A DNA stretch of 64,000 nucleotides from Mikania micrantha (taxonomy: Eukaryota; Streptophyta; Magnoliopsida; Asterales; Asteraceae): positions 41,842,010-41,906,009 of the forward strand of contig CM018681.1 of NCBI GenBank assembly GCA_009363875.1. The letters run 5' to 3'. The first letter of the stretch is position 1. Each line of letters opens with the position of its first letter. Below are positions 22,662 to 35,900 of this stretch, piece after piece. The translations under genes and the position numbers were made by a program. Under the pieces are notes generated by a model. That model was not told the DNA's origin. It saw only the letters and a list, made by a program, of their open reading frames with translations, and did no database searches.

Positions 22662-24213
22662 TTAAGAATCATTATTCGGTACGGCTTCCTGTATGAACAG
22701 TTGGGGATACTTAGACTTCATGTTATCTTCGCGTTCCCAGGTAAATTCGGGTCCGCACTTGGAATTCCATCGAACTTTGACAATAGGGATACGACTTCGC
22801 CGCAGTTGCTTAACCTTGCGATCCATAATCTCCAAAGGTTCTTTGATAAAATGCAAATGTTCGTCCAATTGAATTTCCTCAACTGGTATGATGAGTGATT
22901 CATCTGCAAGGCATTTCTTCAAGTTTGAGACGTGAAACACGTCATGCACACCACTAAGTTCATCAGGTAACCTTAGTCTATACGCCACAGGACCAATACA
23001 TTCAATGATCTCAAACGGCCCCACGTATCGTGGTGCTAGTTTGCCTTTCTTTCCAAAGCGGACTACACCTTTCCACGGGGATACCTTTAACATGACGCGA
23101 TCTCCCACTTGGAATTCCAACGGCTTGCGCCGTTTGTCGGCATAACTCTTTTTGTCTGCTTTGGGTTGCTTGTAATCTTTGTTGAATCTGAGCAATCTTA
23201 TCGATAGTTTCTTGAATAAGCTCTTGCCCAGTTATTCGATTATATCCAACTTCAGTCCAACAGATCGGTGATCGACATTCTCGGCCATAAAGAGCCTCGA
23301 ACGGTGCATATACGATGCTACTATGGTAACTGTTGTTGTAGGAGAATTCAATCAGTGGCAAATGAGAGTCCCAATTCCCACCGAAATCTAATACACAGGT
23401 TCTCAACATGTCCTCCAGGGTCCGTATAGTACTTTCGCTTTGTCCTTCCGTTTGTGGATGGTAAGTTGTACTCAGATTTAAGTGTCCCTATTGATTTCTG
23501 CAATGATTGCCAGAACCTCGATGTAAATCTGCTGTCTCGATCTGAAATGATAGACAATGGCACACCGTGACGTACCACTATCTCGTTTATGTATAGCCTT
23601 GCTAGTTTATCCATCGTGTAGGTCTCACGCATTGGCAAGAAATGAGCAGATTTGGTTAATCGATCAACGATAACCCAAATAGTATCATGACCACTGGAAG
23701 TGCGGGGTTGCTTGGTAATAAAGTCCATAGCTATTTGTTCCCATTTCCATAGAGGAATTTCAGGCTCTTCCAGTAAACCTGACGGTATATGGTGTTCCGC
23801 CTTCACATTTGCACACGTAAGGCATCGGCCAACGTACTCGACTATGTCTTTCTTCATACCCGGCCACCAATAAAATCCCCGTAAATCTTGGTACATCTTA
23901 TCAGCTGCCGGATGTACAGAGTACTTGGTCTTGTGTGCTTTATCAAAGATAATCCTTCTCAATTCATCCACTGTAGGAATCCATACACGATCCTTGTAGT
24001 AGATGACTCCATCAGGCTTTGTTTCAAATTGCTTTTCTGCTCCACAATCCAGTTCTTTCTTCAGGGTTCCTCGTTCAACTGCCTCCTATTGTGCTTGAAT
24101 AATTTTGTCGCGTAAGCTTGTCTGCACAGTCATTCCCATTGCTATGACGTGCAAGGGTTTGACACTTTCCTTCCGGCTCAAGGCATCAGTTACAACATTT
24201 ACCTTGCCCGGAT
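22662..24213 (-). pseudogene. pol: G1 pol C-terminal half: integrase and chromodomain-like tail
   Basis: From the right: YHPGKVNVVTDALSRKE (RNase H/INT linker), INT zinc site H..HPAADKM...CLTC, AMDFITKQPRTSSGHD, SDRDSRFTSRF. A frameshift follows near 23480, then DMLRTCVLDFGGNWDSHLP (23011-23409), then another shift. The last frame, 22662-23195, holds VGPFEIIECIGPVAYRLRLP and EPLEIMDRKVKQLRRS...FTWERED. Integrase motifs are mostly present but spread over three frames. The first 372 bp (24213-23842) are a second copy of 36864-36497. Confidence 0.88.
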
Positions 24214-25309
24214 TGTAACATCAGTGCCGGAATCGTACCGGAACAGTGATCGCAACAGTAGCATGAACAGTAATCAGGTACAACTTTTATGCATTTTAGT
24301 GTATATTCATATTCATATTCATATCATATACTATTATCATTTCACGTAACAAACAGTGAATTCAAAATCATTTAAGAGAAACAAAACTCAAAAAACATGG
24401 TTTATCAGTCAGATAATTATCTGGCAACACAGAACCATCTTGTGATTATTTGTTAGGATTTTATTATGTATAAACGTATGTGAGACTCTACAGAACAAAA
24501 CAATACGGATGTCGTTACGTGAACGCTAAACCGACGGGTTATTCGTATAGGTGACGATCTGTACGAATTAATCTGGAAGTTTAACGTTCTAAATGAATAC
24601 GCATGACGACCGTACAATTCAAACGATCTGTACGGCATGTATAGTTATCGTCGTCTTCGTACGGGTGACGATTCGAACGAATACGCGTGACGACCGTACA
24701 ATTCAATTTTAAACAGTAAATTTAATATTTTTGTAAAATTAGAATAAATAAAAGATATTTAGTTAATTTACTAGGAATAACCACTTAAGATAATTTTATA
24801 AATTTTTATTTTATACACCGTGTCGTTTCGTGACGAAAACCACGTGAAACGGTATTTTACGAGAAACCGAGCGGAACCGGACGAAACCGGGTATGTGAAG
24901 CATTTAATATGGCAATTAAATGCCATAACCACATTCACCAACCTCCTCTCTCTCAAAATATTCGTTCATTTCTCTCTCTAAAACCACCCAAACTTCTCTC
25001 TAAGATTTGGAGCTCGTTTCTCACCGGATTCAAGAGTTCTTGGTGTCAAAACGACCACCACGCAACGTAGATCAAGGAAGTACAAGTTATACAAGCTTTC
25101 ATCCATAAAATTTGAGATAAATTTCTAGTTTCTTTTCGGTTTTAGGGGGTATCACGACTCATTGTACCCACTGTTGTTATAATCGGTTCTAACCCTTAGA
25201 TATATCAAAGTTAACTACCATGAACCACTAAGGAACCCTAGGAAACAATCTGAACAGGTTAAAGGAGACGTTGAAGATGATGAACAGTGGGAATCTAAGA
25301 GAGCAGGTC

Positions 25310-25650
25310 GACGAACCCCAGCCCTGGGCGAACCTGCTACACGGCCGAACCCTTTCCAACATAGCCGAACCTGTTGCGAACCGGAATAAGGGAGCCGAAC
25401 CTAGCATCTTTCTTAGCCGAATCCTGCACCGAACCTGTGTCGTTTACCTACCATACAGGGCCTAACTTTCATTAGGAAGTCACGAAAATAGGGTGGCGAA
25501 CCCTAGGAGTCACGAACCATCGGGGCCGAACCTTCTATGTATACTTAGCCGAACCTATGTATACCTGGCCGAACCGCTCATAAAATGGCAGCGAACATGA
25601 GATATGTTCCTGGATTCAGCCGAACCTACCCTTGCTACACATAGGTTCGC
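25310..25650. repeat. CGAACC hexamer array in G2 5' LTR
   Basis: CCGAACC/GCGAACC recurs about every 12-35 bp. The matching array in the 3' LTR is at 33640-33970. It is the complement-orientation version of the GGTTCG arrays in S and E, as expected from opposite LTR orientation. Confidence 0.85.
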
Positions 25651-26810
25651 TAATGGCATGCGTGTTAAACTTGTTATTAACTTAATCAGGTTGATGCTAG
25701 TGCTGTGAGTGCATGGGAGCCAACATACATGCACATACATGAAATAAAGCCAATAGGTGTGTGTGCATGGGATGAAATCTAGGGTTTTTCTTTAAGTGAA
25801 ACTACATGGGATAATAAGAAGCCCTTGAATTGAGCATGGTTAAGCATGGATTTAAACGCTTTTTGATTGATGTATCTATGTCGCATTAATCGGGGGAAAT
25901 TTAATGAGAAATCAAAGACCATGAATGGGCCTAAGTGGGCCCAATGGGCATACTTAAAGCCCATCATTTGTTATATGTTATTTTAAATAAATTTGATGAT
26001 ATTTTAATTAAAGAGAATGATTTATAAACTTAAGTGAACTAAAAATAAATGATTTTGAATTTATATGTTAATTGAAGTAAAGATTAATGTGAAACATGTT
26101 ACTTAAGGTTGATGTGATTAATCATGGAACTTGGGATGTCAAATGGGTAATCTAAGTTAAAATAGTTGGACTAAACCTTAGAATCACATTATAAATTTAG
26201 GACACTTAGTTGCACACCGAAAACCAAACGTTAGGTAGGACTACTAATACGTACACTTATCGCATTCGAATCGTTTTAAAACAACTCAGGAACTGAAGAA
26301 ATTTAAGCAACAACAAAGAGCGCGCATTTTGTGATAAGATATTTACACAACAACGCAGGTAAGTTCATTGCCCTTTTCTAAACATTTTTGTTTATACTCC
26401 TAGACTCCTGTCTAGGTAATTGCTATGCAGAATTAATTTACAAGTTAATTAGATTACTCCTACGAGTAATACTTAAATTCTAAAACTCTAAACAAACCCT
26501 TAGTCCATCATGCTCAAATTCAAGAATCTAAATTCAAAGTGGAATCAAAAGAACTAAAGCTAAAGATCAAATGCAATGGGATCTAATCCAGTGTGTGATC
26601 AGTAATCTAAGGATCCTACTCATAAATCTATAATCATTGTGAAATCATGGAATTATAAAGATCAAAATCAGGAGACTCAAGGAAATCAAAGAAATCATAA
26701 CTGTGTGTGAATCATTGAAATAATGAAATCATTAAAATCTAATGAAATCATTAATGCTTGAGTTAAGGTGGATGTCAGTTGTATAGAAATCAAGACCACG
26801 TGTAACACAC

Positions 26811-27050
26811 ATAAAGTCTCGGCATAAATAGTAGACTCTTGTAGTCAAGCTATATGGGCAATAACGTGAACTATCAAATGAAATCAAAAATCAAAATCAA
26901 GAGAATCAAGGAGGATCAAGAATCAAAGGATATCCGTAAAGTCCCGGCATGTACAGTAGACCAATGGGTCAAGCTGATATGGGCATCATTAAAATCCCGG
27001 CATACACAGGTAGACTCCTTGTGAGTCATGCCTGATATGGGTCACGTGTG
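26811..27050 (+). repeat. Three CCCGGCAT repeats in G2 5' LTR
   Basis: Three degenerate ~55-bp units (about 26811, 26936, 26991) share AAAGTCCCGGCATA.ACAGTAGAC, then TCAAGC, then TATGGGCA. Copies in the 3' LTR lie at about 35205-35450. On the opposite strand of G1 the related words are the GCAAGCACTGAGAGGCC repeats. Confidence 0.7.
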
Positions 27051-27327
27051 AGAGGGTACAACTTGGACAACCACCAATAACTAAATCTAATTGATTGAGT
27101 TAAATAAGGCCCAATCATCATGTCTTCGTTGTATTTAAATGCTTAGTTATTAGTTTAATTAAACATTTACTGTTGTAATTCTACGAATACTTTTGGGAAA
27201 TCATGAATACATGGTGAACTCAAGAGATCAAAGGTAAATCTATTTGTGGAAATCAGAATCTAAATTGAAGGTGAATTGAGTGAAATGCTTAATTATCATT
27301 AACAACAATATGTTAAGCAGTTCGGTA

Positions 27328-27384
27328 GGTGGTGGGATGGTGGCTGGGGCTTGTCCCCTACATATGCCCTATATATAAGCATAC
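27328..27384 (+). promoter_or_regulatory. G-rich/TATA module, first copy, G2 5' LTR
   Basis: GGTGGTGGGATGGTGGCTGG, then CCCTACATATGCCC and TATATATAAGC. The second copy is at 27556-27620; 3' LTR copies are at 35722-35776 and 35948-36012. Minus-strand copies: G1 15465-15530 and 40462-40529, E 57398-57455. H has two at 63006-63068 and 63214-63275. The G-run spacing could form a two-tetrad quadruplex, and TATATAA is a TATA-like element. Its role is not known. Confidence 0.6.
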
Positions 27385-28106
27385 TTGACTGGATAGCATA
27401 GGTGGTTGTTGATGAGGTTAAGGTTGTCACTTCGGGAGGATCAAGGTAAACATTTTCAGGGTAATCAAATGCTATGAATCATATGTTATGGAATCAAAGT
27501 AGTCGAATGAAATGCTTGATTATCACCAGGAACAATATATCATGTGGTTTAGTATGTGGTGGGACGGTGGCTGGGCGAGCGGTAAGTTCGACCCTACATA
27601 TGCCCTATATATAAGCATACTGAACTGGATGGTATAGGTAGTTAATGGTGAGGTTAAGGTTGTCATTCAGGTTATTCAAATTCATATTTATAAAACTTAA
27701 TGAACTCACCAACCATGTGTTGACTTTATTCTTGCATGACTTTTCAGGTGACGAACAGGTCAACTACAGAGTCATTTCTTTTGACTAGGATATCCGATAG
27801 TGGACCCAGCTTTTGGACCTGCATACTTTTGGACATCATTACACAATTATTTTGTATATCTTGTGCATATACAAGATAGAAGATTATGATGTGATAGTAG
27901 GTTTACATTGTTAAATTATAAACTTAACTAATGTAATTTAACTTTGTAATTCTATATTATTTTAGCAGTTTCTGAATTATAATTATATCTCATGTGCAAT
28001 GTAAACAATCTGATCATTTCGATTATCACTCACGATATCGCGCCCCGGGAACCTTCCGCCTGACGGGGAATCCGATCCAACCCCGCCGGCTCGGGGTGCG
28101 ACAGAT

Positions 28107-28119
28107 TGGTATCAGAGCC
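28107..28119 (+). other. G2 primer binding site
   Basis: TGGTATCAGAGCC three bases after the LTR end; initiator tRNA-Met type, as in G1 (there mutated to TGGTTTCAGAGC). Confidence 0.9.
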
Positions 28120-28279
28120 ATTGTTATTGAGAAACATAGGTCACTTATTTAAAATGTTTGGCCTGAACTATAACCTAGGGACCCTGCATGTAGAGAACCT
28201 AAGACTTAAGACTTTATTGCATATTGTCTTCTGTATTTGATCATTGCACTAACTGATAACTTTATTGGTTACGATCAGA

Positions 28280-29660
28280 ATGTCGCCGAGAAGACAGACT
28301 CCCTCATTACCTCCACCACCACAAGATTTAACTCTACAGTCATCTCTTCCTTCACCACCTGATTCACCACCGCCACTTCCTCCTCCTCCATTTATACCTC
28401 CTCCTCCACTTAACCCACCACCAGGCCCGTGCTCGACTTAGCTACTGAATCCTGCTACCATCGCCCTGGCGACACTATGGAGCAGTCAGCTGACGAACCA
28501 GCTGAAAGAGGTGATACCGGAGATGCTCAACCGTCTCCATAATGACAACAACAACACTGGGCATTCATCAGGAGAAGCCAGTGGAAACACTGGCGGTACT
28601 TCAAATCACTCCTATAAGTCCTTTATGGGATGTAAATCGCCGACATTCAGCGAAAATGAAGGAGCCGTTGGTTTAATCCAATGGATTGAAAACATTGAGG
28701 CTACTCTGGATCTCTGCAGCTGTTCAGAGCACCACATGGTTCGTTATTCTGCTGGAACATTCAACAAACGAGCCTTCACTTGGTGGAACGACCAAATCAA
28801 CACAAGAGGAAGGGAAGAAGCTATGACGATGACCTGGGAAGATTTCAAGACTTTACTGCGAACCGAATTCTGCCCCAAGAATGAACCGCAGAAGCTGGAG
28901 GTTAAATTGTCAAACCATGTGATGAAAGGGGCAGATCACATGGGGTATACGACTCGTTACCACGAGTTGGTTGCTTTGGTGCCAGACATGGTACCAACAC
29001 TAGAAAAGAGGATTGACCGTTATGTAGGTGGACTTCCCGCCTGCATTCAGGGTTCAGTTGTTGCTGCAGACCCAGTCACTCTGGAGTCTGCTGTGAGTTT
29101 GTCTAGGAAACTCACTGATCTTATGGTAGCCTCTGGAGTTCTGACGAAAGAGGCTGACACTGGCAAACGCAAGGAAGAGTCTTCAAAGAAACCCTATCAT
29201 CACCAGAAGAAGAAACAGAAGACTATCAAGAACTACACAATGGCTACTCCCCTGAATCAAGTAGCAGTGGCACAGCAAACTATGCCCAAGAAATAATACA
29301 CTGGCCCACATCCTTTGTGTACTAAGTGCCAGTACCACCATGCTACAAGCAGCCAGTGCCGTTAATGCACTGGTTGTGGAAGATATGGACACTGGGTCAA
29401 GCAGTGCAGGAGAACACCAAACCAAGCAGTCAACAATGCTGCTTTAGCTCTCCCTCCACAAGCCAATCAAAACAACGGTGGATGCTATAATTGTGGCGAA
29501 CAAGGCCACTTTGCAAAGAACTGCCCGAAGATGGCACCACAGGCAGTTCCGGCACCCCGTGGAAGAGCCTTTGCCATTGGAGCAGCAACTGCACACCAAG
29601 ACCCGAATGTGGTCACTTGTACATTTCTCTTACATGACTTTTATGCATCCGTTCTATTTG
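28280..29660 (+). pseudogene. gag: G2 gag
   Basis: ATG 28280 (MSPRRQTPSLPPPP), a Pro-rich leader matching G1's MPPRRQ start. An in-frame TAG at 28439-28441 (codon 54) is followed by the main capsid region, 28511-29296 (FMGCKSPTFSENEGAVGLIQW, RAFTWWNDQI, FKTLLRTEFCP, RYHELVALVP). TAA at 29294-29296 and another stop near 29362 interrupt a Cys-rich region (CTKCQYHH, CTGCGRYGHWVKQC). CYNCGEQGHFAKNC (29483-29524) is an intact CCHC knuckle in the same frame. Its frame reaches the protease region, where a shift occurs. Confidence 0.9.
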
Positions 29661-31348
29661 AGATACTGGTGCAGATCAGAGTTTTATCTCTACCAATTTT
29701 GCATGCCAACTAGATTCTATAGAAGAACAGTTAGACTCCCTTTACATTATAGAAGTAGCTAACAGGAAACAGGTCACAGTTAGTACTATATACAGGAACT
29801 GCCCATTGACACTTAATGGTCATACATTTACCATCGACATGATACCGATGGAGTTGGGTAGTTTTGACGTCATTGTTGGAATGGATTGGCTTTCTTCTAA
29901 TCGAGTGGAAGTCATCTGTTTTGAAAAGCTGCTTCGGGTTCCATTGCCGAGCGATCAAGTATTGGAAGTCAAGGGGGATCAATCAAAAATAAGTGTCAAA
30001 ATTATCTCTTGCATAAAGGCGCGTAAGTGTCTACAGAAGAAGTGCGTGGCATTTCTGGCGCATGTGGTGGAAAAGGAGAATGACAAGAAAAAGATTCAAG
30101 ATGTACCTGCAGTGAAAGAATACCCTGAGGTATTTCCTGAAGACCTACCCGGTTTGCCACCTGCGCGACCGGTAGAGTTTCGTATCGACTTAGTTCCTGG
30201 AGCAACTCCTCTTGCTAAATCTCCTTACATGTTAGCACCTTCAGAGATGCTGGAATTGTCTAATCAGTTACATGAATTACTTGACAAAGGTTTCATTAGA
30301 CCGACCTACTCGCCTTGGGGAGCTCCGGTCTTGTTCGTGAAGAAGAAAGACGGATCGTTTCGGATGTGTATAGACTACCGCGAGCTGAACAAACTAACCA
30401 TCAAGAATCGGTATCCATTGCCGAGGATTGATGATTTTTTTGACCAACTGCAAGGAGCTCAGTACTTCTCAAAGATTGACTTGCGGTCTGGATATCATCA
30501 GCTTAGAGTTCAAGACGAGGATATTCCGAAGACGGCGTTCCGAACCAGATACGGGCATTACGAATTCATGGTGATGCCTATCGGATTGACAAATGCACCA
30601 GTGGTTTTCATGGACCTCATGAACCGAGTGTGCAAGCCGTACCTAGATCTGTTTGTTATTGTCTTAATTGATGACATACTGACTTATTATAAGAGCAAAG
30701 TAGATCATGAACAACATCTCAGGAAGATCTTGGAATTGTTGAAAGAACAGAAACTTTATGCCAAGTTCCCTAAATGTGAATTCTGGTTAACAGAAGTTCA
30801 ATTTTTGGGGTCACGTAGTCAACAGCGAGGGAATACACGTAGATCCTGCAAAGATCGAGGCAATAAAGAACTGGGATACTCCGAAGACACCGACGGAGAT
30901 ACGGTCCTTTCTGTGGTTGGCAGGTTATTATAGAAGGTTCATCTCGAATTTTTCTAAGATAGCTCTGCCTCTCACTAAGCTAACTCAGAAAAGTGAACCG
31001 TTTATTTGGTAGCAGAAACAAGAAGATGCTTTTCAGACATTGAAACAGAAACTATGTGATGCTCCAATACTATTTCTCCCAGAAGGATGTGATGAATTTG
31101 TTGTTTATTGTGATGCCTCCCATCAGGGACTTGGTTGCGTGTTAATGCAACGGGGCAAAGTTATTGCCTATGCATCAAGACAGTTAAAGATTCATGAGAA
31201 GAACTACACTACTCATGATCTTGAACTGGGAGCTGTAATCTTCGCATTGAAGATTTGGAGACATTATTTATATGGCACTAAATGTACCATATTTACCGAT
31301 CACAAGAGTCTGCAGCATATCTTTGATCAGAAGGAACTCAACATGTGA
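29661..31348 (+). pseudogene. pol: G2 protease, reverse transcriptase and RNase H
   Basis: The protease DTGADQS is still encoded near 29660-29680, but one extra base just before it puts it out of the gag frame. Frame 29806-30933 carries the rest of protease (GSFDVIVGMDWL) and RT (RMCIDYRELNK, FSKIDLRSGYHQL, MPIGLTNAP, IVLIDDIL), with both catalytic Asp motifs kept. One extra G near 30808 shifts the frame, and a stop (TAG, about 31009) follows. RNase H 31040-31348 includes VVYCDASHQGLGCVL and FTDHKSLQHIF, then a stop. Domains are complete but split. Confidence 0.92.
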
Positions 31349-32949
31349 CAGCGTTGTTGGGTAGAACTCTAAATGATTACGATTGTGTGATCAAGTACCA
31401 TCCGGGAAAGGCGAACGTTAGCTGATGCCTTGAGCCGGAAGGAATGGGTCAAACCCTTGTGCGTTAGAGCAATGGGTATGACTGTGCAGACCAGCTTACG
31501 TGACAAGATCATTCAGGCACAACAAGAATCAGTTGATTGAGGAAACTTGAAGAAGGAATTAGACTGCGGAGCAGAGAAAAAATTGGAGACTGTGTCTGAT
31601 GGAGTGATCTACTACCAGGATCGTATATGGATTCCGGCGGTACATGAATTGAGAAAACACATCTTCAATGAAGCACACAAGACAAAATACTCTGTTCGTC
31701 CAGGCGCTGATAAAATGTACCAAGACTTGCGTGGATTTTATTGGTGGCCGGGAATGAAGAAGGACATAGCCGAGTACGTCGGTCGATGTCTTACGTGTGC
31801 GAAGGTAAAGGCGGAACACCAGAAACCGTATGGTTTACTGGAACAGCCTGAGATTCCGCTCTGGAAGTGGGAACAAATAGCTATGGATTTCATTACCAAG
31901 CTACCCCGCACTTCCAGTGGTCATGATACAATCTGGGTTATCATTGATCGTTTGACAAAATCTGCTCACTTCTTGCCAAAGCGTGAGACCTTCACGATGG
32001 ATAGACTGGCGAGACTGTACATTAATGAAATAGTGGTATGCCACGGTGTGCCATTGTCTATTATTTCTGATAGAGATAGCACATTTACATCAAGGTTCTG
32101 ACAATCATTACAGAAATCTCTAGAGACACAGTTGAATCTGAGTACAGCTTACCATCCACAAACGAACGGTCAAAGCGAACGTACAATTCAGACCCTGGAG
32201 GACATGTTGAGAACCCGTGTGTTGGATTTCGGTGGGAATTGGGATTCTCATTTACCACTGATAGAATTCTCCTACAATAACAGTTACCACAGCAATATCG
32301 GATGTGCACCATTCGAGGCTCTTTATGGCCGGAAATGTTGATCATCGATTTGTTGACTGAAATTGGAGATAACAGTATAACCGGGCCAGAGCTTATTCAG
32401 GAAACCACTGACAAAATTTCCCAGATTCAACGAAGACTACAAGCTACTAGGAGCAGACAGAAAAGCTACGCCGACAAACGATGAAAGCCATTAGAATTCC
32501 AAGTTGGAGACCGTGTCATGTTGAAAGTATCCCCTAGGAAAGGTGTACTACGTTTTGGAAAGAAAGGCAAATTAGCACCACAATATGTGGGACCATTCTA
32601 GATTATCGAGCGTATTGGTCCTGTGGCGTATAGACTGAGATTACCTGATGAACTCAGTGGTGTGCATGACGTGTTTCACGTCTTGAACTTAAAGAAATGC
32701 CTTGCTGACGACTCAGTTGTCATTCCAATTGAAGAAATTCAAGTCGATGAACAGTTACATTTTATTGAGGAACCTTTGGAAATTATGGATCGCAAAGTCA
32801 AGCAACTGAGGCGAAGCCGTATTCCGATTATAAAGGTTCGATGGAATTCAAGGCGCGGACCCAAGTTTACTTGGGAACGTGAAGATCACATGAAGTCAAA
32901 GTATCCCCAACTATTTGAAGAGAAAGCCGTACCCGATAACAACTCTTAA
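31349..32949 (+). pseudogene. pol: G2 integrase and chromodomain-like C terminus
   Basis: After a broken linker, 31547-32101 has the INT zinc region, where the second His is Arg (SVRPGADKM; G1 has SVHPA), CLTCAKVK, AMDFITKLPRTSSGHD and SDRDSTFTSRF, then TGA (32099-32101). 32132-32341 carries AYHPQTNGQSER with the third catalytic Glu. Further stops lie near 32482 and 32599. 32623-32949 ends with HDVFHVLNLKKC and EPLEIMDRKVKQLRRS...FTWEREDHMKSKYPQLF, the C-terminal module that suggests a Tekay-type chromovirus. Confidence 0.9.
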
Positions 32950-32973
32950 ATTTCGGGACGCAATTTCTCTAGC

Positions 32974-32983
32974 AAGGGGAGAC
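32974..32983 (+). other. G2 polypurine tract
   Basis: AAGGGGAGAC immediately before the 3' LTR TGTAACATCAG, preceded by TTTCGGGACGCAATTTC. Confidence 0.88.
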
Positions 32984-35900
32984 TGTAACATCAGTGCCGG
33001 AATCGTACCGGAATAGTGATCGCAACAGTAGCATGACCAGTAATCAGGTACAACTTTTATGCATTTTAGTGTATATTCATATTCATATCATATAATGTTA
33101 TCATTTCACGTAACAAACAGTGAATTCAAAATCATTTAAGAGAAACAAAACTCAGAAAACATGGTTTATCAGTCAGATAATTATCTGGCGACACAGAACC
33201 ATCATGTGATTATTTGTTAGGATTCTATTATGTATAAACGTATGTGAGGCTTTACAGAATAAAACAATACGGATGTCATTACGTGAACGCTAAACTGACG
33301 GGTTATTCGTATAGGTGACGATCTGTACGAATCAATCTGGAAGTTTAACGTTCTGAATGATATCCTATAATTAGAAAACAATATTGAAAAATATAGATAT
33401 CGTCGTGTTCGTACGGGTTATACAAGCTTTCATCCATAAAAGTTTAGATAAATTTAATGTTTCTTTTTGGTTTTAGGGAGTATCACGACTCATTGTATCC
33501 ACTGTTGTTATAATCGGTTCTAACCCTTAGATATATCAAAGTAAAGTACCATGAAGCACTATGGAACCCTAGGAAACAATCTGAACATGTTAAAGGAGAC
33601 GATGAAGATGATGAACAGTGGGAATCTAAGAGAGCAGGTCGACGAACCCCAGCCCTGGGCGAACCTGCTACACAGCCAAACCCTTTCCAACATAGCCGAA
33701 CCTGCTACGAACCAGAATAAGGGAGCCAAACCTAGCATCTTTCTTAGTCGAACCCTGCACCGAACCTGTGTCGTTTACCTACCATGCAGGCCGAACCTTC
33801 ATTAAGAAGTCACGAACCTAGGGTGGCGAACCCTAGGACTCACGAACCATCGGGGCCGAACCTTCTATGTATACTAAGCCGAACCTATGTATACTTGGCC
33901 GAACCTCTCATAAAATGGCAGCGAACCTGAGATATGTTCCTGGATTCAGCCGAACCAACCCATGCTACACATAGATTCGCTGATGGCATGCGTGTTAAAC
34001 TTGTTATTAACTTAATCAGGTTGATGCTAGTGATGTGAGTGCATGGGAGCCAACATACATGAACATACATGAAATAAAGCCAATAGGTGTGTGTGCAAGG
34101 GATGAAATCTAGGGTTTTTCTTTAAGTGAAACTACATGGGATAATAAGAAGCCCTTGAATCGAGCATGGTTAAGCATGGATTTAAATGCTTTTTGATTGA
34201 TGTATCTATGTCGCATTAATCCGGGGAAATTGAATGATAAATCAAAGACCATGAATGGGCCTAAGTGGGCCTAATAGGCATAATTAAAGCCCATCATTTG
34301 TTACATGTTATTTTAAATAAAGTTGATGATATTTTAATTAAAGAAAATGATATATATGCTAATTGAAGTAAAGATTAATGTGAAACATGTTACTTAAGGT
34401 TGATGTGATAAATCATGGAACTTGGGATGTCAAATGGGGAATCTAAGTTAGAAAAGTGAGACTAAACCTTAGAATCACATTATAAATTTAGGACACTTAG
34501 CTGCACGCCGAAAACCAAACCTTAGGTACGACTACTAATACGTATACTTATCGCATTCGAATCCTTTTAAAACAACTCAGGAACTAAAGAAATCTAAGCA
34601 ACAACAAAGAGCGCACATTTTGTGATAAGATATTTGCACAACAACACATGTGAGTTCATTGCCGCTTTTCTAAACATTTTTGTTTTAAAACGCGGGGTTG
34701 AGAAGCATGCGTAACTGTTTTATTTAAATTGTTTACTTCAATGCTTTTATTTATTATTTATATGTTTTACATGTATATGCTTGTTTATACTCCGAGACTC
34801 CTGTCTAGTTAATTGCTATGCATAATTAATTTACAAGTTAATTAGATTACTCCTACGAGTAACACTTAAATTCTAAAACTCTAAACAAACCCTTAGTCCA
34901 TCAAGCTGAAATTCAAGAATAGAAATTCAAAGTGGAATCAAAAGAACTAAAGCTAAAGATCAAATGCAATGGAATCTAATCCAGTGTGTGATCAGTAATC
35001 TAAGGATCCTACTTATAAATCTATAATAATTGTGAAATCATGGAATTCTAAAGATCAAAATCAAAAGACTCAAGGAAATCAAGGAAATCATAACTGTGTG
35101 TGAATCATTGAAATAATGAAATCATTAGAATCTAATGAAATCATTAATGCTCGAGTTAAGGTGGATGTCAATTGTATAGAAATCAAGACCACGTGTAACA
35201 CACATAAAGTCTCGGCATAAATAGTAGACTCTTGTAGTCAAGCTATACGGGCAATAACGTGAACTATCAAATGAAATCAAAAATCAAAATCAAGAGAATC
35301 AAGGACGATCAAGAATCAAAGGATATCCGTAAAGTCCCGGCATGTACAGTAGACCAATGGGTCAAGCTGATATGGGCATCATTAAAATCCCGGCATACAC
35401 AGGTAGACTCCTTGTGAGTCATGCCTGATGTGGGTCACGTGTGAGAGGGTACAACTTGGACAGCGACCAACAACTAAGTCTAATTGATTGTGTTAAATAA
35501 GGCCCAATCATCATGTCTTAGTTGTATTTAAATGCTTAGTTATTAGTTTAATTAAACATTTAATGTTGTAATTCTACAAATGCTTTTGGGAAATCATGAA
35601 TACATAGTGAACTTAAGAGATCAAAGGTAAATCTATTTGTGGAAATCAGAATCTAAATTGAAGGTGAATGGAGTGAAATGCTTAATTATCATTAACAACA
35701 ATATGTTAAGCAGTTCGGTATATGGTGGGACGGTGGCTGTGGCTTGTCCCCTACATATGTGGATATATAAGCATACTTGACTGGATAGCATAGGTGGTTG
35801 TTGATGAGGTTAAGGTTGTCACTTCGGGAGGATCAAGGTAAACATTTTCAGGGTAATCAAACGCTATGAATCATATGTTATGGAATCAAAGTAGTGGAAT

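Larger units (their letters stand above)
24214..28103 (+). repeat. G2 5' LTR
   Basis: 3890 bp. In order: TGTAACATCAGTGCCGGAATCG, a TC-rich leader (24945-25010), a CGAACC array (25310-25650), three degenerate CCCGGCAT repeats (26811-27050), two G-rich/TATA modules (27328-27384, 27556-27620) and the end CTCGGGGTGCGACA. Compared with the 3' LTR, it keeps about 420 bp (24667-25087) that the 3' LTR lacks, and lacks about 110 bp near 26392 that the 3' LTR has. Confidence 0.93.
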
